64,000 nucleotides of DNA, from contig SPDT01000001.1 of NCBI GenBank assembly GCA_008477525.1, positions 2,294,001 through 2,358,000 of the forward strand. The letters are read 5' to 3'. Position 1 is the stretch's first letter, and every line of letters starts with the position of its first letter. The DNA is from Hypomyces perniciosus (Eukaryota; Ascomycota; Sordariomycetes; Hypocreales; Hypocreaceae). The notes beneath the pieces are model-generated. The model ran no database searches, had not been told where the DNA came from, and saw only the letters and a program-made list of their open reading frames with translations. A program made the translations under genes and the position numbers. Of this stretch, positions 1 to 13,079 are shown in pieces.

Positions 1-47
1 CCTTCCTTCCTTCCCTTCTTCCCTCTTTATCTATACCTTATATATTA
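1..47 (+). repeat. Partial E-family 77-bp LTR
   Basis: The window opens inside a C/T-rich segment ending TATATATTA that matches the 77-bp LTR at 20521-20597 in the same orientation. From position 48 the sequence aligns with the interior of the family A Gypsy element (compare 33803 onward), so this is an E insertion cut off by the window edge. Its left part and TSD cannot be seen. Confidence 0.7.
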
Positions 48-1522
48 AATATATAAATAAAATAATGTAATAAAAGAAATAATAACTGTATTTTAAAATT
101 TTAATATCTATTGATAGTTAAAATAACTTTATAAAAAACTCTAGATTATAATAAATAACTATTAAATAATAAATAATAGAATTTATTATTAAAAATAACT
201 TTTTATTCCCTTTAATAATAAACTTTATATATAAATTTTATTTAGAAATTACTTAAATAGCCTAGTTAAATATTTAAATAAGTTTAAAACTTTAAAGTTT
301 ATTAGCTAAATATATTAATAACTATAAATCTTGAAAGACATTAAAGTATTTATATAAGCCTATAAACGATATATTAAAATAAAGGCTATATAATCTTTAC
401 TATAAACCTTTTTTTAACTATTACTAATCCTATTTTATATATAATTAAATATTTTTATTAATTATATTATATTACTATTTAAATTTTACTATTATAATAT
501 TACCTATAAATATTTATTAATAATAGTTTACTACTTTATAAAAATATATTATTTTGTATTTATTACTTTACTATTAATAAAAAAGCTAATCAATATATTT
601 ATTAATAAAATCTATTACTTTTATAGTATAGTTAATAATATTATATTAAACTGCAGTATATAATTAATAGTAAAATGTTAAAAATAACTTTTAAAGTAAT
701 TAAAAGTTATATTAAAACAATTATTAGCCTTTTACTTTAAAACTAATAGCTAAACTAAAAGAATTAATATAAATATAAAATACTACTTATAAGCTTTTAT
801 TAACTTTTATTAAAATAAGTAGGCCTATTAGCTTTTATTAATTAAATTTACTGTAAATAATATAATATCTGAAACTATTAATATATTATTATTTTTCGTT
901 AATTATAGATTTAACTTTTGCTTAATGATAAAGCCTTTATAGCTTTACTTACTAAACCTTTTTATAGTAAAAAAAAGAGTTTTCTTATACTAATACTATT
1001 ACTAAACAATTTAAATATATTATTATATAATTAAAAGCCTTTATTAAAGCTTTAAAAGAATATAAAGAAAATATATATATAGAAAAGGAGGTATTATTAA
1101 TCTATACTATTAGGCAAAAAGTCTTTATTAATATAGAAAATATAAAGATTAACTGGCTAATAAAAAAGCTAAATAATAAATAGGCAGGACTTTATAGAAT
1201 CATAAAGGTATATTTATAAACCTATATTATTAGCCTATAAAAATATAAATTTTCCTTTAGTTTTATATAACTCCTTTTTATAATTTAAAATAAGTATTTT
1301 ATTATACTTTAAATAAAAAATAATTAATACAGTTAAATTAAAAAATATTTAAAATAAAGTATTAAAAAAGGAAAGTAATATAAATAAAATATAAAAGAAA
1401 TAAGAATTTAAAGCGCTTTTAAACTATTTTAATAATAATAGATTCTATTACTTTATTAAATAAAAATACAATATTATTATATCATAACCAGCTAAAAACC
1501 TATAAAGCTAAAAGAGAGTAAT

Positions 1523-2877
1523 TAATATATAAAGTGCAGATAAAGAGGGAAAAAGGGAAGGAAAAAAGGAAAAAGATAATACACTATTTATATATATTAA
1601 ATGCCGCCTCTTTAAATAAAAAATAATCCATCTTCAGATTCCCTTAACTGCTATAGCTTCTATCACTATAGTCAGCCTAATCTATTTTATTATTATATCC
1701 ATCTTTATAAAGATTAAGATCAAGATATAGATTATAGCTATCTTTATATTTTTAACTATTATAAATAATAAATTCCTAATTAAAGTTATAATATAAATTA
1801 AGTTAATTAAGGCTAAGCTAGTTAATGTCTTCAGGATTAAGCTAATCGAGTAAATCAAATAGATCCGGATTTTCAAGGTTAAATTAATCCAGCTAATTAA
1901 AGTCTTTATAATTAAATTGGTCAGGATCGAATTAATTATATTAATCAGGGTTTTCTAGGTTAAATTAATTAAATTAATCTAGGTCTTAATTCCTTTACTC
2001 TATATCCCTAGGTTAAAGGTAGCCGCATTAGATTTAATAACTAGATATACAATAACCCTTTAAATCTTATTAAAAGTTAATATAGACTTTAAGTGGTTAG
2101 CTAAGCTAACTAGCTGCAATATATATTTAAATGCATTGCCCTTAAACTAGAGTCTTTACTAGGCTAATAATATATTTATATTCTAATTTATATTAAACAG
2201 TATTATATTATTATAGCTAGGGCTATTAAATTAAATAAATGCGTTAAACTATTAAACGTTAAATTAGCTGGTTTAGCTGTTTTAGTTAATATAAAGTCTA
2301 AAAATAATAAAATAGCTGATTCTGCAATCTAAAGAGTATTCTATATAATCTATAAATCTAATATTAAGAATTTAAATAATATAGCTGTTTTAGATATTAT
2401 TATTTATATTAGCCTAGCTAAGCTACTAGTTAATTAAATTGATTTAATGTATTTATTATAAAATTAATTACATTAAATTTAAGGAAAATTATGAAAGGAA
2501 TATTGCGTAATAAAGAAATAGCTGTAAAGCCTAGTAAAAAGAATAACTATAAATTGTTTTAAAAGCAGTATAGTTTTATAAAAGAAACAGTAAAAGCTAG
2601 GATTAATGCGGTTTGGTTTAGCGGTTTTATTTAGCGGTTTGGTTAGCAGGTAAATTAACTGATAATATCTTTATTTACGGAGGCTTTCTTGCCTGCTAAA
2701 AGGAAATACTGAGATAGTTGCTTATAGTTGCCAATATAGTTGCTAGTATAGTATATATATAAAAGTCTTGCGATTAAAAAACGCTTAGATTGCTACCATT
2801 TAATATATAAAGTGTAGATAAAGAGGGAAAAAGGGAAGAGAGGAAGGAAAAGGACAATACACTATTTCTATATATTA
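1523..2877 (-). mobile_element. E-family non-autonomous LTR element (TRIM-like), 1355 bp
   Basis: Two 77-bp direct repeats (1523-1599 and 2801-2877) begin TAATATATA and end TATATATTA, and an exact 5-bp target duplication GTAAT flanks the unit (1518-1522, 2878-2882). The empty site is visible in the related copy near 35270. On the minus strand the right LTR is followed by TGGTAGCAATC, a plausible primer-binding site. The left LTR is preceded by AAAGAGGCGGCAT, a plausible polypurine tract, so minus is the likely orientation. The roughly 1.2-kb interior has degenerate internal repetition (around 1790-1990) and no credible gag or pol; an open frame at 1682-1876 is low-complexity and AT-rich. The size suits a non-autonomous derivative. 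Confidence 0.8.
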
Positions 2878-3182
2878 GTAATATAAGATTTTTATAAAAG
2901 AAACCTAAAAAAGCTAGGCTTACTATAATGGGCATTAAAAAGAATTATAAAAAAAGAAAAAAAGGAAATAACTAGAAAGAAATTAAAGTTTATAAAGCGC
3001 TAATTAACCACTATACTATATTACAGCCTATAATTAAACTATATATCGCTAATATTAAAAACGACATAATTCGCTTTATTTGCATTTCTATTAAAAGTAT
3101 TAAAATAGATTACCTGGAATTTAGATTTATATAAGTAATATACCTATTTGCAGCTAAATAGTATAATAAAGAGGGGGGCTAT

Positions 3183-3355
3183 TATTATAGTATTAACTAT
3201 AATGCAATATTAACGCCCTATTATATAAGCCCTAGTTATATAACTAGGCCCTAATATATTCCTAGTTATAGCTTTCCGTAAAAGCCTTAGGGCTTTCTTA
3301 CTCTTTATAGTACAATAACAATATTTACCATAACCTGCCTTTCCATACTATAATA
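3183..3355 (+). repeat. Family A LTR (3' LTR of A0), 173 bp
   Basis: It starts TATTATAGTATTAAC after the purine run GAGGGGGGC and ends TAATA. It matches the LTRs at 22567-22738, 35574-35745 and (minus strand) 57746-57917. The least mutated copies start TGTTACAG, so TG has become TA here by RIP. Confidence 0.85.
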
Positions 3356-3358
3356 ACT

Positions 3359-3424
3359 ATAATAATTTATACCTTTTTATAATAATTTATACCTTTTTAT
3401 AATAATTTATACCTTTTTATAATA
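3359..3424. repeat. Tandem repeat, 20-bp unit, three copies
   Basis: The unit AATAATTTATACCTTTTTAT is repeated three times without change (3361-3420), with partial units on both sides, directly after the A0 LTR. The copies are identical even though the surroundings are RIPed, so the amplification is probably recent. Confidence 0.9.
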
Positions 3425-4202
3425 GCTATACTATTACTTTTAACCCTTAACTTTACTTGAAATGATTAATAAAGTCACTAATAGCTTAATTGCAATATTA
3501 TAAAAAGCTTTATATTTTACAGGAAATTTATTAATTTTTAACTATAGTAAAACCTTTAAGCTTAAAAGCCGCTATCTTTACAGTAAAGAATATACTTTAA
3601 TTTAGCCTTTTAGCCTAAATTTAATTCTTTGGCTTATATTTTATTAAAAAATATCAAAATAAAAATAAAAAATATAAAAAGAATTTTTAATTGAAAAGTA
3701 AAGTTTATTGATTATTTTGATAATTAACTTTATATTTATATTATTTTAATAGCTTATAATAATAATTATAATTTAATTTTAAAGCTTTAAATACGAAGAT
3801 TTAAATAATTCGTTAATATTATCTTTAATTACTTTTAGAATTAAAAGTATAATTTTAATATAGCCTTAAAATACAAGATTTTTAAACACACGACTATTAA
3901 AAACGTAAAGTTTATATAATATAAAATTTAAAGTTTAAATAACATAATTAATAAATTTATTAAACCTAAAAGTAATAATATTTTAAAGTATTAAATTAAT
4001 AATTTTAAAAATAAATTTAATATTAAAAATAAAGATATGAAAATTTATTAATAAAAGTATATAAATAAATATTTTACTATATTATATAATATTCAAATTC
4101 ATATTAAATAGTTTAATACCCTGTATAAATATATCCTATATATTAAGAGTTAATTACATAGTAATATTTATAATTTAATATAAAAGGTATTTAATTATAT
4201 TA

Positions 4203-4782
4203 TATTAAAATAACAAGGTTATACTAAACCTTATTTATATATAGCTTCCTAGAAGCTATATATAACGCAGTAATAAGGAAATAACTAACAGTTTCGTTAC
4301 GTTCATAATAAATAAATAATTAAATTGTAAGCGATCTAATAGCTAGCAGCTATAGAATATCTAGTGTATATGCAGCTAGTGTAAAAGTAATTGTATAAAT
4401 AATAGCTTTATCTTTTATAATAGTCCTTTAACCGAATAATAGGTATGCAGCAGTAGAATTAGGTTTATAGCTGTATTCCTATTTTCCGCAAAATTCATTT
4501 ATATAGAAAATCGGTTAAATTGACTCACGGCTATATAAACAGGAAACCATTTTAGTTAGATTGTTCACAATAGCTATTATAGCTATTATATTGAGTCTAG
4601 GGTAGGCGGGGTAGCTGGTCCTAGCTTAATTATTATTGTTAAAGATAACAGAAATTTCCTGACTTATATTAAGGTTCCTCTGGACCCCGGTCCTAGAGTC
4701 GGGCCTGATTCCGGGTCTAGTTGGAATAGGAAGGTTGCGTAATTACACTAAAATCCTTACTTTTTAGCCCTCCCTTTTAATA
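4203..4782 (-). repeat. Solo LTR of family C (580 bp), TSD TATTA
   Basis: It matches the near-intact C LTR at 59224-59805 over its whole length with many G-to-A and C-to-T changes. TATTA lies on both sides (4198-4202, 4783-4787). No C body sequence adjoins it, so it is a solo LTR left by recombination between two LTRs. It is inserted in family G. Minus orientation follows from the coding direction of C bodies at 36330-46457. Confidence 0.9.
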
Positions 4783-6949
4783 TATTATAATAAAAAAAAT
4801 TATATAATATAAACATTAAAAAATAATAAAACTTTTATTACATTTTCAAACTTATAGTATAAAACTTTTAACTTTTTAGAATTTACTGCTTAAAAGGTTA
4901 ATATTTATTATATAGTAAATAAACTATTTTAAAATTTTATTATTAAATTTTATAAATTAATATTGAACAAGTTAATACTTTTTACTTTAAAGTATTTAAC
5001 AAAATAATTACTGCTTTTATTAATAAAAGTAATAAATTTATAAATAAAAATAATCACTTTATTTAAAGAATTTTTAATTACAAAGTTTATAATAGTCTTA
5101 ACAAGTAAACCTATTCTATGAAATTTAATGGCAATTATAAGTTTAAAAAGCGAAATAATAATTATATTTTTAATAAACTTTACTTTAAAATAAACGAAAC
5201 TTTTTAAAGTAAAAAGATATAAATAATTCTATATACTTAAATATTATATCCTTTACATTATAATATAAAGAATACTAATAACTTTATAATTTATATTACT
5301 ATTATAGCAGTTAATATATAATTAGGAATTATATAAAGAAATAAAAACTTAATACCATAAAACTGTAAATTTTATATAAATATAAAAGTAGCTTTTTAAA
5401 ATATAAAATATATTAAAGTAATAATATTATAATACATTAAAGTAAAGTATATATTTTAAGTTAAAGAAAAGGTATATTAATATTATAAGTTTGTAGTTTT
5501 TAATTTTTATAATACTAGTACTTTTTAGCTTAAAGAAATAACCTATTATATTATAAAAACCTATTCTTATACTATATTGATAAAATTAACTTTATTACAG
5601 AATTAATTACTTTTAGTAATATATTTATTTATAATATTATATTAAAAAATACAATAAAATATTACAATAATTTATAAATTTAATATTTTTATAAATATAA
5701 TAAATTATTATGAATAATAAACTATAAATTCTAAATACTATAAATAATAAATTATTTTTTATTTATATTATATTGTTCTTTATATATTTAATAATAATTA
5801 TATTAAGCTTTACTAACATTAATTATTTAAGATAAAGCTTTATAAATTACTATTTTCTTCAAAGGTTTTAAATCTTAATAATATAATTATTTAAGTTAAA
5901 AACCATTATTTTAATTAATAGTAAAGTAATAATATAATTTATTAATCATATATTTTTAAATATAAAAATAAAAGAATACAAAAAGCTATATTTATTTTAT
6001 ATTATTCACAAAAAACAAAATAATATATTAAGAAAATAAAAAAACGTTAAAAGAAAATTAAATTTTAAACTTAGATTAAAAATATATTAAAAGAAACACT
6101 ACTTTAATAAAAAAAAGACCTATATAGTAACTTTATATTAATATTAAAGGAAAATTGCTATTATATTTATTACTTAAATAATTATAAAGGATTAAAAATT
6201 AAAATATAAACAATATTATATTACCGTTTAATATTGATTTTAATTATATTTATAGTTAATCCGTATTAATATTTATATTTATATAGTTTAATATAACCTT
6301 TTAAATTAAATATATTAATATTTAATAAGTTCATAGGAGTAGTGCGATATCAATAACCTAACTGAGTAAATATTTAAATATCTATTATAATCTTATTTAT
6401 TTAATTTTATAAAGATTTATTTACCTAATATATAAAAGTCATTGAAATATATTTTATAAAAAATATATAAAAGTAAAAATATAAAGTATATTAATTATTA
6501 AACCTTAATAAAACTACTTTTATAAATATATTATAAAGATAAAGCAGTTTTATAGTAATATAAATATTAGTTTTTATAGTTTTCTATAATTTCTTTATAT
6601 ATTATTATAATAAAAAGGACTTTTAAAAGATATTAAAGTTTAATATTAATAAATTTATAAAAGTAAAGTTAAAATTAATAAAAAATAATAATGAAAAAAA
6701 CTTTTTAATTAACTATACAATAAAATTATTAATTCTTTTATAGTTAATAAATAAACTTACTTTTAAAAAAATATAAAACTATAAAATTAAGCTTTTATTA
6801 AAAAAAGATTATTATATTCAAAAAACTATTTAATATTATTAAATCACGTTTAAAATATAAAAGAATAGTGCAATAAAAACGTAATTAATGGATTTATTAA
6901 AGAATCTAAAGTAAAATATATTACCCCTTTACTTTTTATTATAAAACTT

Positions 6950-7300
6950 AAAAAAGGTATTGATATTTATTAAAGCTATTAAAGCTTTAATAATATTACT
7001 ATAAAAAGTTATTACTTATTATTATTAATTTAAAAAATATGAAATACTTTATATAATATTGAATTTTATATTAAATTAAATATAACAATTACTTTTAATA
7101 AATTTAAAATTATAAAAAGATATAAATAAAACATAATATTTATAATTTAATTTATGTTCGTTAAAACCCTTATTATACCTTTTAATCTTTATAATACTTT
7201 AACTTGTTTTTAATATAATATTAATTATATTTTATATAACTTATTTAATAAAACGTATATAATTTACTTTAATAATATTTCAGTTTATTTAGTTATATAA
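6950..7300 (+). pseudogene. Gypsy reverse transcriptase remnant (family G)
   Basis: Reading plus-strand frames through stops gives the spaced landmarks of a Ty3/Gypsy RT. PFNLYNTLTCF near 7165-7215 corresponds to the MPFGLxNAPATF block, and IIYFNNISVY near 7255-7290 corresponds to the YxDD catalytic box. The DD is read as NN, the change expected from GAC/GAT to AAC/AAT by RIP. The enzyme would have copied element RNA into DNA; this copy is inactive. Confidence 0.75.
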
Positions 7301-9397
7301 AGAAACTATTACTAATATATATAAAAAGTTATAAATTAATTAATTAATATAAGGTTTTAAGTTAATAGTAAAAAATATAAATTTAAAATAATAAAAACAA
7401 AGTATTTTAATTTAATTATTATAAACACTAATATTAAAATAAACTTTAAAGAAATAACTATAATCATAAATTAAAAAAACTTTTAAACTTTAATAAACTT
7501 TAATACTTTTTAAGCTTTATAAATTTTTATTAACAGTTTATTAAAAACTTTTTTAATATTTATAAACCTTTAAATAGCCTTTTAAAAAACTATACTATAA
7601 AATTAAATAAAACTTTATATTACTATATTTAATTAATTTAAAATTTAATTTATAATCACTTTGATTTTTAATTTTTTTTAATTGTAATAAATAGGTAACT
7701 TTAAAAGTAAATAGCTTAACTTAAATATTAAATAATAGTTTTTAATATAATGAAATTAATATTTTATAATTCATTATATATTTTTATTGAAGTATTTATT
7801 TATTAAATATAATAATAAAACTTATACTAAAAAACTATTAATAATTATTAAATTATTAAAAAATTAATACTTTAAGCTTTAAAATGTAAAAAATAAATTT
7901 AAAATTATTATAAACTATAAAGATTTAAAATATTTTTCAATTATTAAGGTATTAAACCAAAAATAAATTTATTAATTTTTATTTTTATTTTAATATAATT
8001 TGTACATTATTTATTAATTTAAATTAAAAGCAGTAAAGTTTAATATATTAAATAAAAGATTTTAAAATATTTTAATAAACGTAATCAAAATAATAGTTAA
8101 TTAAAAAAAAACCTTTACTTTTAAAAAGCTATTTCAATGTTTCTATTTATATTAATATTATACAAAATATAAATAATAAAAGTTTATTCACTATAATAAT
8201 TAATATTATAATATTGAATTTAAAAACATTAATTAATAAAATAATTAATCACGCTTCTAAAATATTAAATATAGTAAATATTATAATATAAGCACTTTAA
8301 AACTTAATTATTTAATAATAGTTAACAAGTATTTAAACTAATTTCAAAGTAATAATATAAAACTTTTAAATTTATAGTAATCCAATATATTATTAAAAAT
8401 AACTTTTCTATTTATAACTAAACAATATAAAATTATAAATTATATATTAAATATATTTTTTTAAGCTAAGAGAATACTTAAAATAAACAAAAATACTAAA
8501 CCTGTTTAATTATATATATTAATAGCTATAAATATTAATTAATATTAATACTTTTATTAAAAGTTATAACCTATACTTTTAAATAAAATTAAATAAATAT
8601 ACTCTTTTAAAAGTTTTAAAATTATTATGAATACTATTTTAAACTTAAAGTAATATTCAAGAAATTATATTATATTATTACTTAATTATAATTAATAAAT
8701 TTCAACTTATTAAAATAACTGCTTATATAGTTTAAATATCAATTAAAAAACCTATTAATATTTTTATTTTAAATATTTATATTTTATATAAAGCATTAAA
8801 AATGATTATATTAAATTAAAGCATTTAATTCATATTTAAAATATAAACGCAGTTATTTTAATAACTTAAAATTTATCTTAAATATTCTTTAGCCTATTAT
8901 TTAAAGATTATTAATTGAATTAAATAATTAAATATAAAAGTAAAGTAGTATTTTCAATAATTTATAAACTTTTATTAAAATAATTAAATAAACTAATTAC
9001 TATTTATAATATTTACTTAAGATAATTAAATATTTAAAATAAAATATAACTTTACTATTCTCTATAAATAATAGTTTTTACTTATTTTTAAAAGTTAAGC
9101 CTTTAAACCTATACCTATTAAATTTATTTATTATTTAAAAAAAAGTTTTTAATAAAATAAATACTATAATTGAATATTTTTAATGAATTTTAAATTAATT
9201 AAAAGCCTTTATAATATAATTAATCGCTTAATATAAAGCTAGAATTAATATATTAAAAGACAATTTATATTAATTTATAGTTAATAAAAAATATAATTAA
9301 AAAATTAAATACTTTACAATAAATTATTTAATAAAAAAAAGATAATAACTAAATAAGCTTATATAAAATCTTTAATATATACGTTTAAATTTATTAA

Positions 9398-9661
9398 TGT
9401 TGGGTTAAGTAGGCCGGGGCCCTACCGCTTGCTGGCGCTAGGGAGCTCTTATCTGCTTTGTCAGCAGATACAAGCTGACATACACATCGCGTAAGCGATG
9501 TATCAGACTATGCAGGCGCTGTAAGCGCCTGCATACAGCTTCTTCTTTATATTAGCTATATATATATATAGCGAGGCCATTACGGCATATTCTCTTTTAT
9601 AGAATTAAGCTTCGTTTCCCATCTCTCTATACTCTATATAGCTATGCCGCGCTCTGCTACA
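9398..9661 (+). repeat. Copia-1 5' LTR with three adjacent stem-loops
   Basis: It starts TGTTGGGTTAAG and ends CTGCTACA. Three perfect stem-loops follow one another: 9451-9469 (7-bp stem, loop TTGTC), 9484-9501 (7-bp stem, loop GTAA) and 9509-9535 (12-bp stem, loop GTA). A TATA-like run near 9561-9571 could be the element promoter. Confidence 0.9.
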
Positions 9662-11594
9662 GTTATAAGCCCAGGTAGTAACTATTAAAGTTACTAGAAA
9701 CTTCTACTTTAATATTATATCTCTCCTTATACCCTTTACCCTCGCCTTTAAGCTACTAAAGCTATTTTCTATAATAGATAGCGTAAAGGATATTGCTTTT
9801 ATAAAGCTGGAATTAATAGTCTAATAGATTAAATAGATTACTATTCTAACTAATTATATAACTACTGCTAAAGTCTAGAACAGGATTAATCTTAATCTCC
9901 TTAATCTCCTTAATTAGCCAAATAACTATTTCCCTGCTATTAGGCCACCTACCTTAATAGAAGTAAAAGAGTATACGGTATAAAAGTTCAGTCCTAATGC
10001 CTCTATAGTAGATATCTCTGCTTATTATAATAGTATACTTTAAGAGTATTAGTTTAATATTACTTTAAATAAAGAAAAAAGGAAGGTAAATGATATAATC
10101 TTGAATTAGATTTAAAAGACAGTTAATTCCAGTATCTATACTTTAATCTTAGCAGACCTTAAAGCCGCAGCCTTAGCCTTTACTATTACTAGAGTAGCCT
10201 ATAATAATAATAAGGACTTGAATGTTAAGTTTATTATTCACTAAATCGTTAAGAAGCTTAAAGACCGATTAGCTTTTTGCAAAGATATAATACGCGAGGA
10301 AATACATTTATTTTATTAATATATACTATATAAAGCAGAGCGCGGGAATATTAAGCTAAAAGTATAGTATATTTACTGGGCGTATATTTAGATAAGTATA
10401 GTAAAGTATAAGCTTTTAAAGGTTATAAGAATAGCTTTTTAAATAGCTTTCCTTAAAGCTATTAAAGTATACTTTACTTTAAGCTTTACTGCCTATTACT
10501 TATATTATATAAATAGCTTAATTAAAAGCAGTAAAATAAATGAAATCTTCTCCTTTAATTAGTTTAAATAGCTTTTTTTAAATATTTTAAAGAATACAGA
10601 GAATTATACTTATAGCTTTTATATAATACTTAATAACTACTTTAATAATATATTAGGCAGTAGTAATATATACTTAAAGCCTTTTATTAATAAAGAGTGC
10701 CTTTATAGACCTAAAAGGCACGCTTAGCCTTTAAATAATTATAGTAAAGTATATACTGCGCTTATTAAAAGGCTTAATAAAAAAGGGAAATATACTTTTA
10801 TATTTAAGTAGGCTATAAAGATTTGCGCGCGCCTGCAAGAAAATAAATAGCAGGTTACTTATAAAAAGTTTAATAAAAGGGGTATTAACTTTATTGCCTT
10901 AATATAAAAAGGAATAGCCTTAACTGTTATAGCTGCTTTAATCTCTTTAAATTTAATTAATAAAGAAAATATAAGCCTTGCAGTATATTTAATAAGTATA
11001 TTAATATATATTAATATATAGGATATACTTTACTGCCTCTTTTAAAATACCCTTCTTAATATATATAGTGCTATTTATCTAGTAAATAGCAGGAACTATT
11101 TTATTCCCGGCTCTTTTATTTTAAATATAAAAAAGGACTATATTAAAGTAAAAGGAGCTAGCTATTTAATAATTAAAAAAGGTTATTGTCTGTTAAAGGA
11201 TACTCTCTATAATCTATATTAAAAGATAACGCGCTTTATTAAGCTTTTAGATATAGCTGTAGTTAAAGGATTCTATATTAATATTATATTTTTATTAAAG
11301 CTTTAAAAAGTAGGGATTTAGCTAATAAAGTGCAATAATATACTTTACACTAGCATAGCCAGTTTAAACACTATTATAGGGAAGGTAGAGTATAGGTATA
11401 ATCTTTTATTTCTTTAATATAAGCCTTTATCGCTTTATATTGCCCTTATCCTTAAATGTACTATACTAAGCAGCTTAATAGCGTTTTTTATTTTTTTTAA
11501 TATAAACTATAGTATTTATATAGCGTTAAAAAGTAGGAGAAAACTGATATATAATCCTTTAATACTATAATATAACTCTAAACAGCTTTAATAT

Positions 11595-12540
11595 CTATAA
11601 TTAGGATATCTAGGCCTAGAAACGCTTAAAGCGCTTATAAAGAATGCAAGGAATATATATATTAAGGGAATTATATATATAGAATATAAGGCTTATACTT
11701 TTATATACGCGAAACAGGTTATCTCTTGCAGACTATTTAATAGATAAGCACTAAGACTATTCTTTAAAGTATATTGGGATTTTTAAAACTATTTTAAGGG
11801 CTATAATAAAGATAACTGGCTTTTAGTATTTAAAGAAAAATATACTGTATAGCTATATATGCGCCCTTTATTAAATAAAAAACAGGAAACTGTTTTTAGT
11901 GCTTTATTTAACTTTATAAGTATAGTAAAAATGCAATATAATATTTCTGTATACTTTTTTAGGTAAAATAATAAAAAAGCTGTAATTGCAGTTAAGAGTT
12001 TATTATACTTTTAGATCTAGGTTAATATAGAGGGTATTATTTTAGAGCTTGCCTTTTTTTATATATATAAGCTGAATGGCGCTTTAGAATAGGCAGGATA
12101 GGAAGTTATAAATAAGTCAATTAAAATGCTAGAAGCTGCAGGTCTTTTAACCGACTTATAGCCTAAGAGTATAAAAGCTGCAGCGCATATTATTAATATA
12201 AATCCTATATGCAGCCTTAATATAATATTACCTATTAATAAATTAAAGTAATGGTTCCGCGACTTTACGCCTTTTCCGATAAAGGAGCCTTTTGCGGACT
12301 TATAGCCAGATTAAAGCAGGCTCTATATATATAGCTGCTGCGCCTATATACTAAATAGAGACTGCAAGGCTAGCTAGAAAAAGAGAGAATTTAAGACTAA
12401 GCCTAAGGGGCTAATTAGATATCTTATTGGCTATACTATAAATAATATATATTGCATTTAGTTACCCTGCCTAGCAAAAGTAATTGTTATAAGGAATATA
12501 TAATTTAATAAAACTAGCTTTTTTAATAGTAATAAAGAGA
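11595..12540 (+). pseudogene. Copia-1 pre-integrase and integrase region
   Basis: Translation through stops near 11600-11720 gives LGLETLKALIKNARNIY and then a spaced Cys/Tyr-x2-Cys-type segment, the usual GAG_pre-integrase block before a Copia integrase. Downstream, DNWLLVFKEKYT and a proline/lysine-rich segment to about 12540 fit the integrase core and its C-terminal part (GLIRYLVGYT near 12410). The protein would cleave the polyprotein's DNA ends and join the cDNA to host DNA. It is inactive here because of many in-frame stops. Confidence 0.7.
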
Positions 12541-13079
12541 TTGCGGATAAACTGTCTATAGCTAAGTTAAATAAGCTGTTTAATAAGGTTAAAGAAAATA
12601 AGCTAGAATTTAAACTCTTTTTTATATATATTCTTACAGTAAAGAATACCTTTATAGGTAATATAGAAAAAAAGAGTATATTTTTAAAGGTGGTAGAGAT
12701 ATAGAGCATTAAAGATAGTTTAATAAATGCTTTAAGTAAACTATTAGCGCATATAGAAGGACCTTTTAGTCTTTAAATATTAAAGGCTACCTTAAAACGG
12801 TTAATCTTTATGGATAATACTAGCGCGCTAACGGGAACCCTAGGCAATACTTTAATAAGCGATTTACCTTTCTCTATAGAGAGGGATATAATAAAAGAAC
12901 GGCCTTGTATATTAAGGGTATATAACCTGATAAAGGAGGATAATCCGCTAAGGCTAAAAGTAGACTAGTGTATAAAAGACTTGCCTACTTTTATAAAAAA
13001 AGAGTAAACCTTTAAAGAAATGCTAGCTAGTAATCCTTTAAGTGGCAGAGCAGTAGCTAATACTTATAGAAGCTTAAAA

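Larger units (their letters stand above)
48..3355 (+). mobile_element. Family A Ty3/Gypsy element, 3' part (copy A0), RIPed
   Basis: This stretch aligns with the 3' half of copy A2 (33803-35745): integrase region, C-terminal pol, a G-rich polypurine tract near 3170-3180, then the 3' LTR. Family A encodes gag-pol for reverse transcription and integration, but all frames here are broken by many TAA/TAG codons. A nested E element (1523-2877) interrupts it; removing that element and one GTAAT copy restores the alignment to A2 near 35270. The 5' half lies outside the window. It is non-functional. Confidence 0.8.

Noticed and set aside
1682..1876. 64-codon open frame on the minus strand
   Set aside because: Isoleucine/leucine-rich translation of AT-rich, internally repetitive TRIM interior; no domain and no gene context.
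12458..12709. 83-codon open frame on the minus strand inside Copia-1
   Set aside because: It is antisense to pol, and RIP leaves antisense frames open by chance. The plus strand carries the pol signal.
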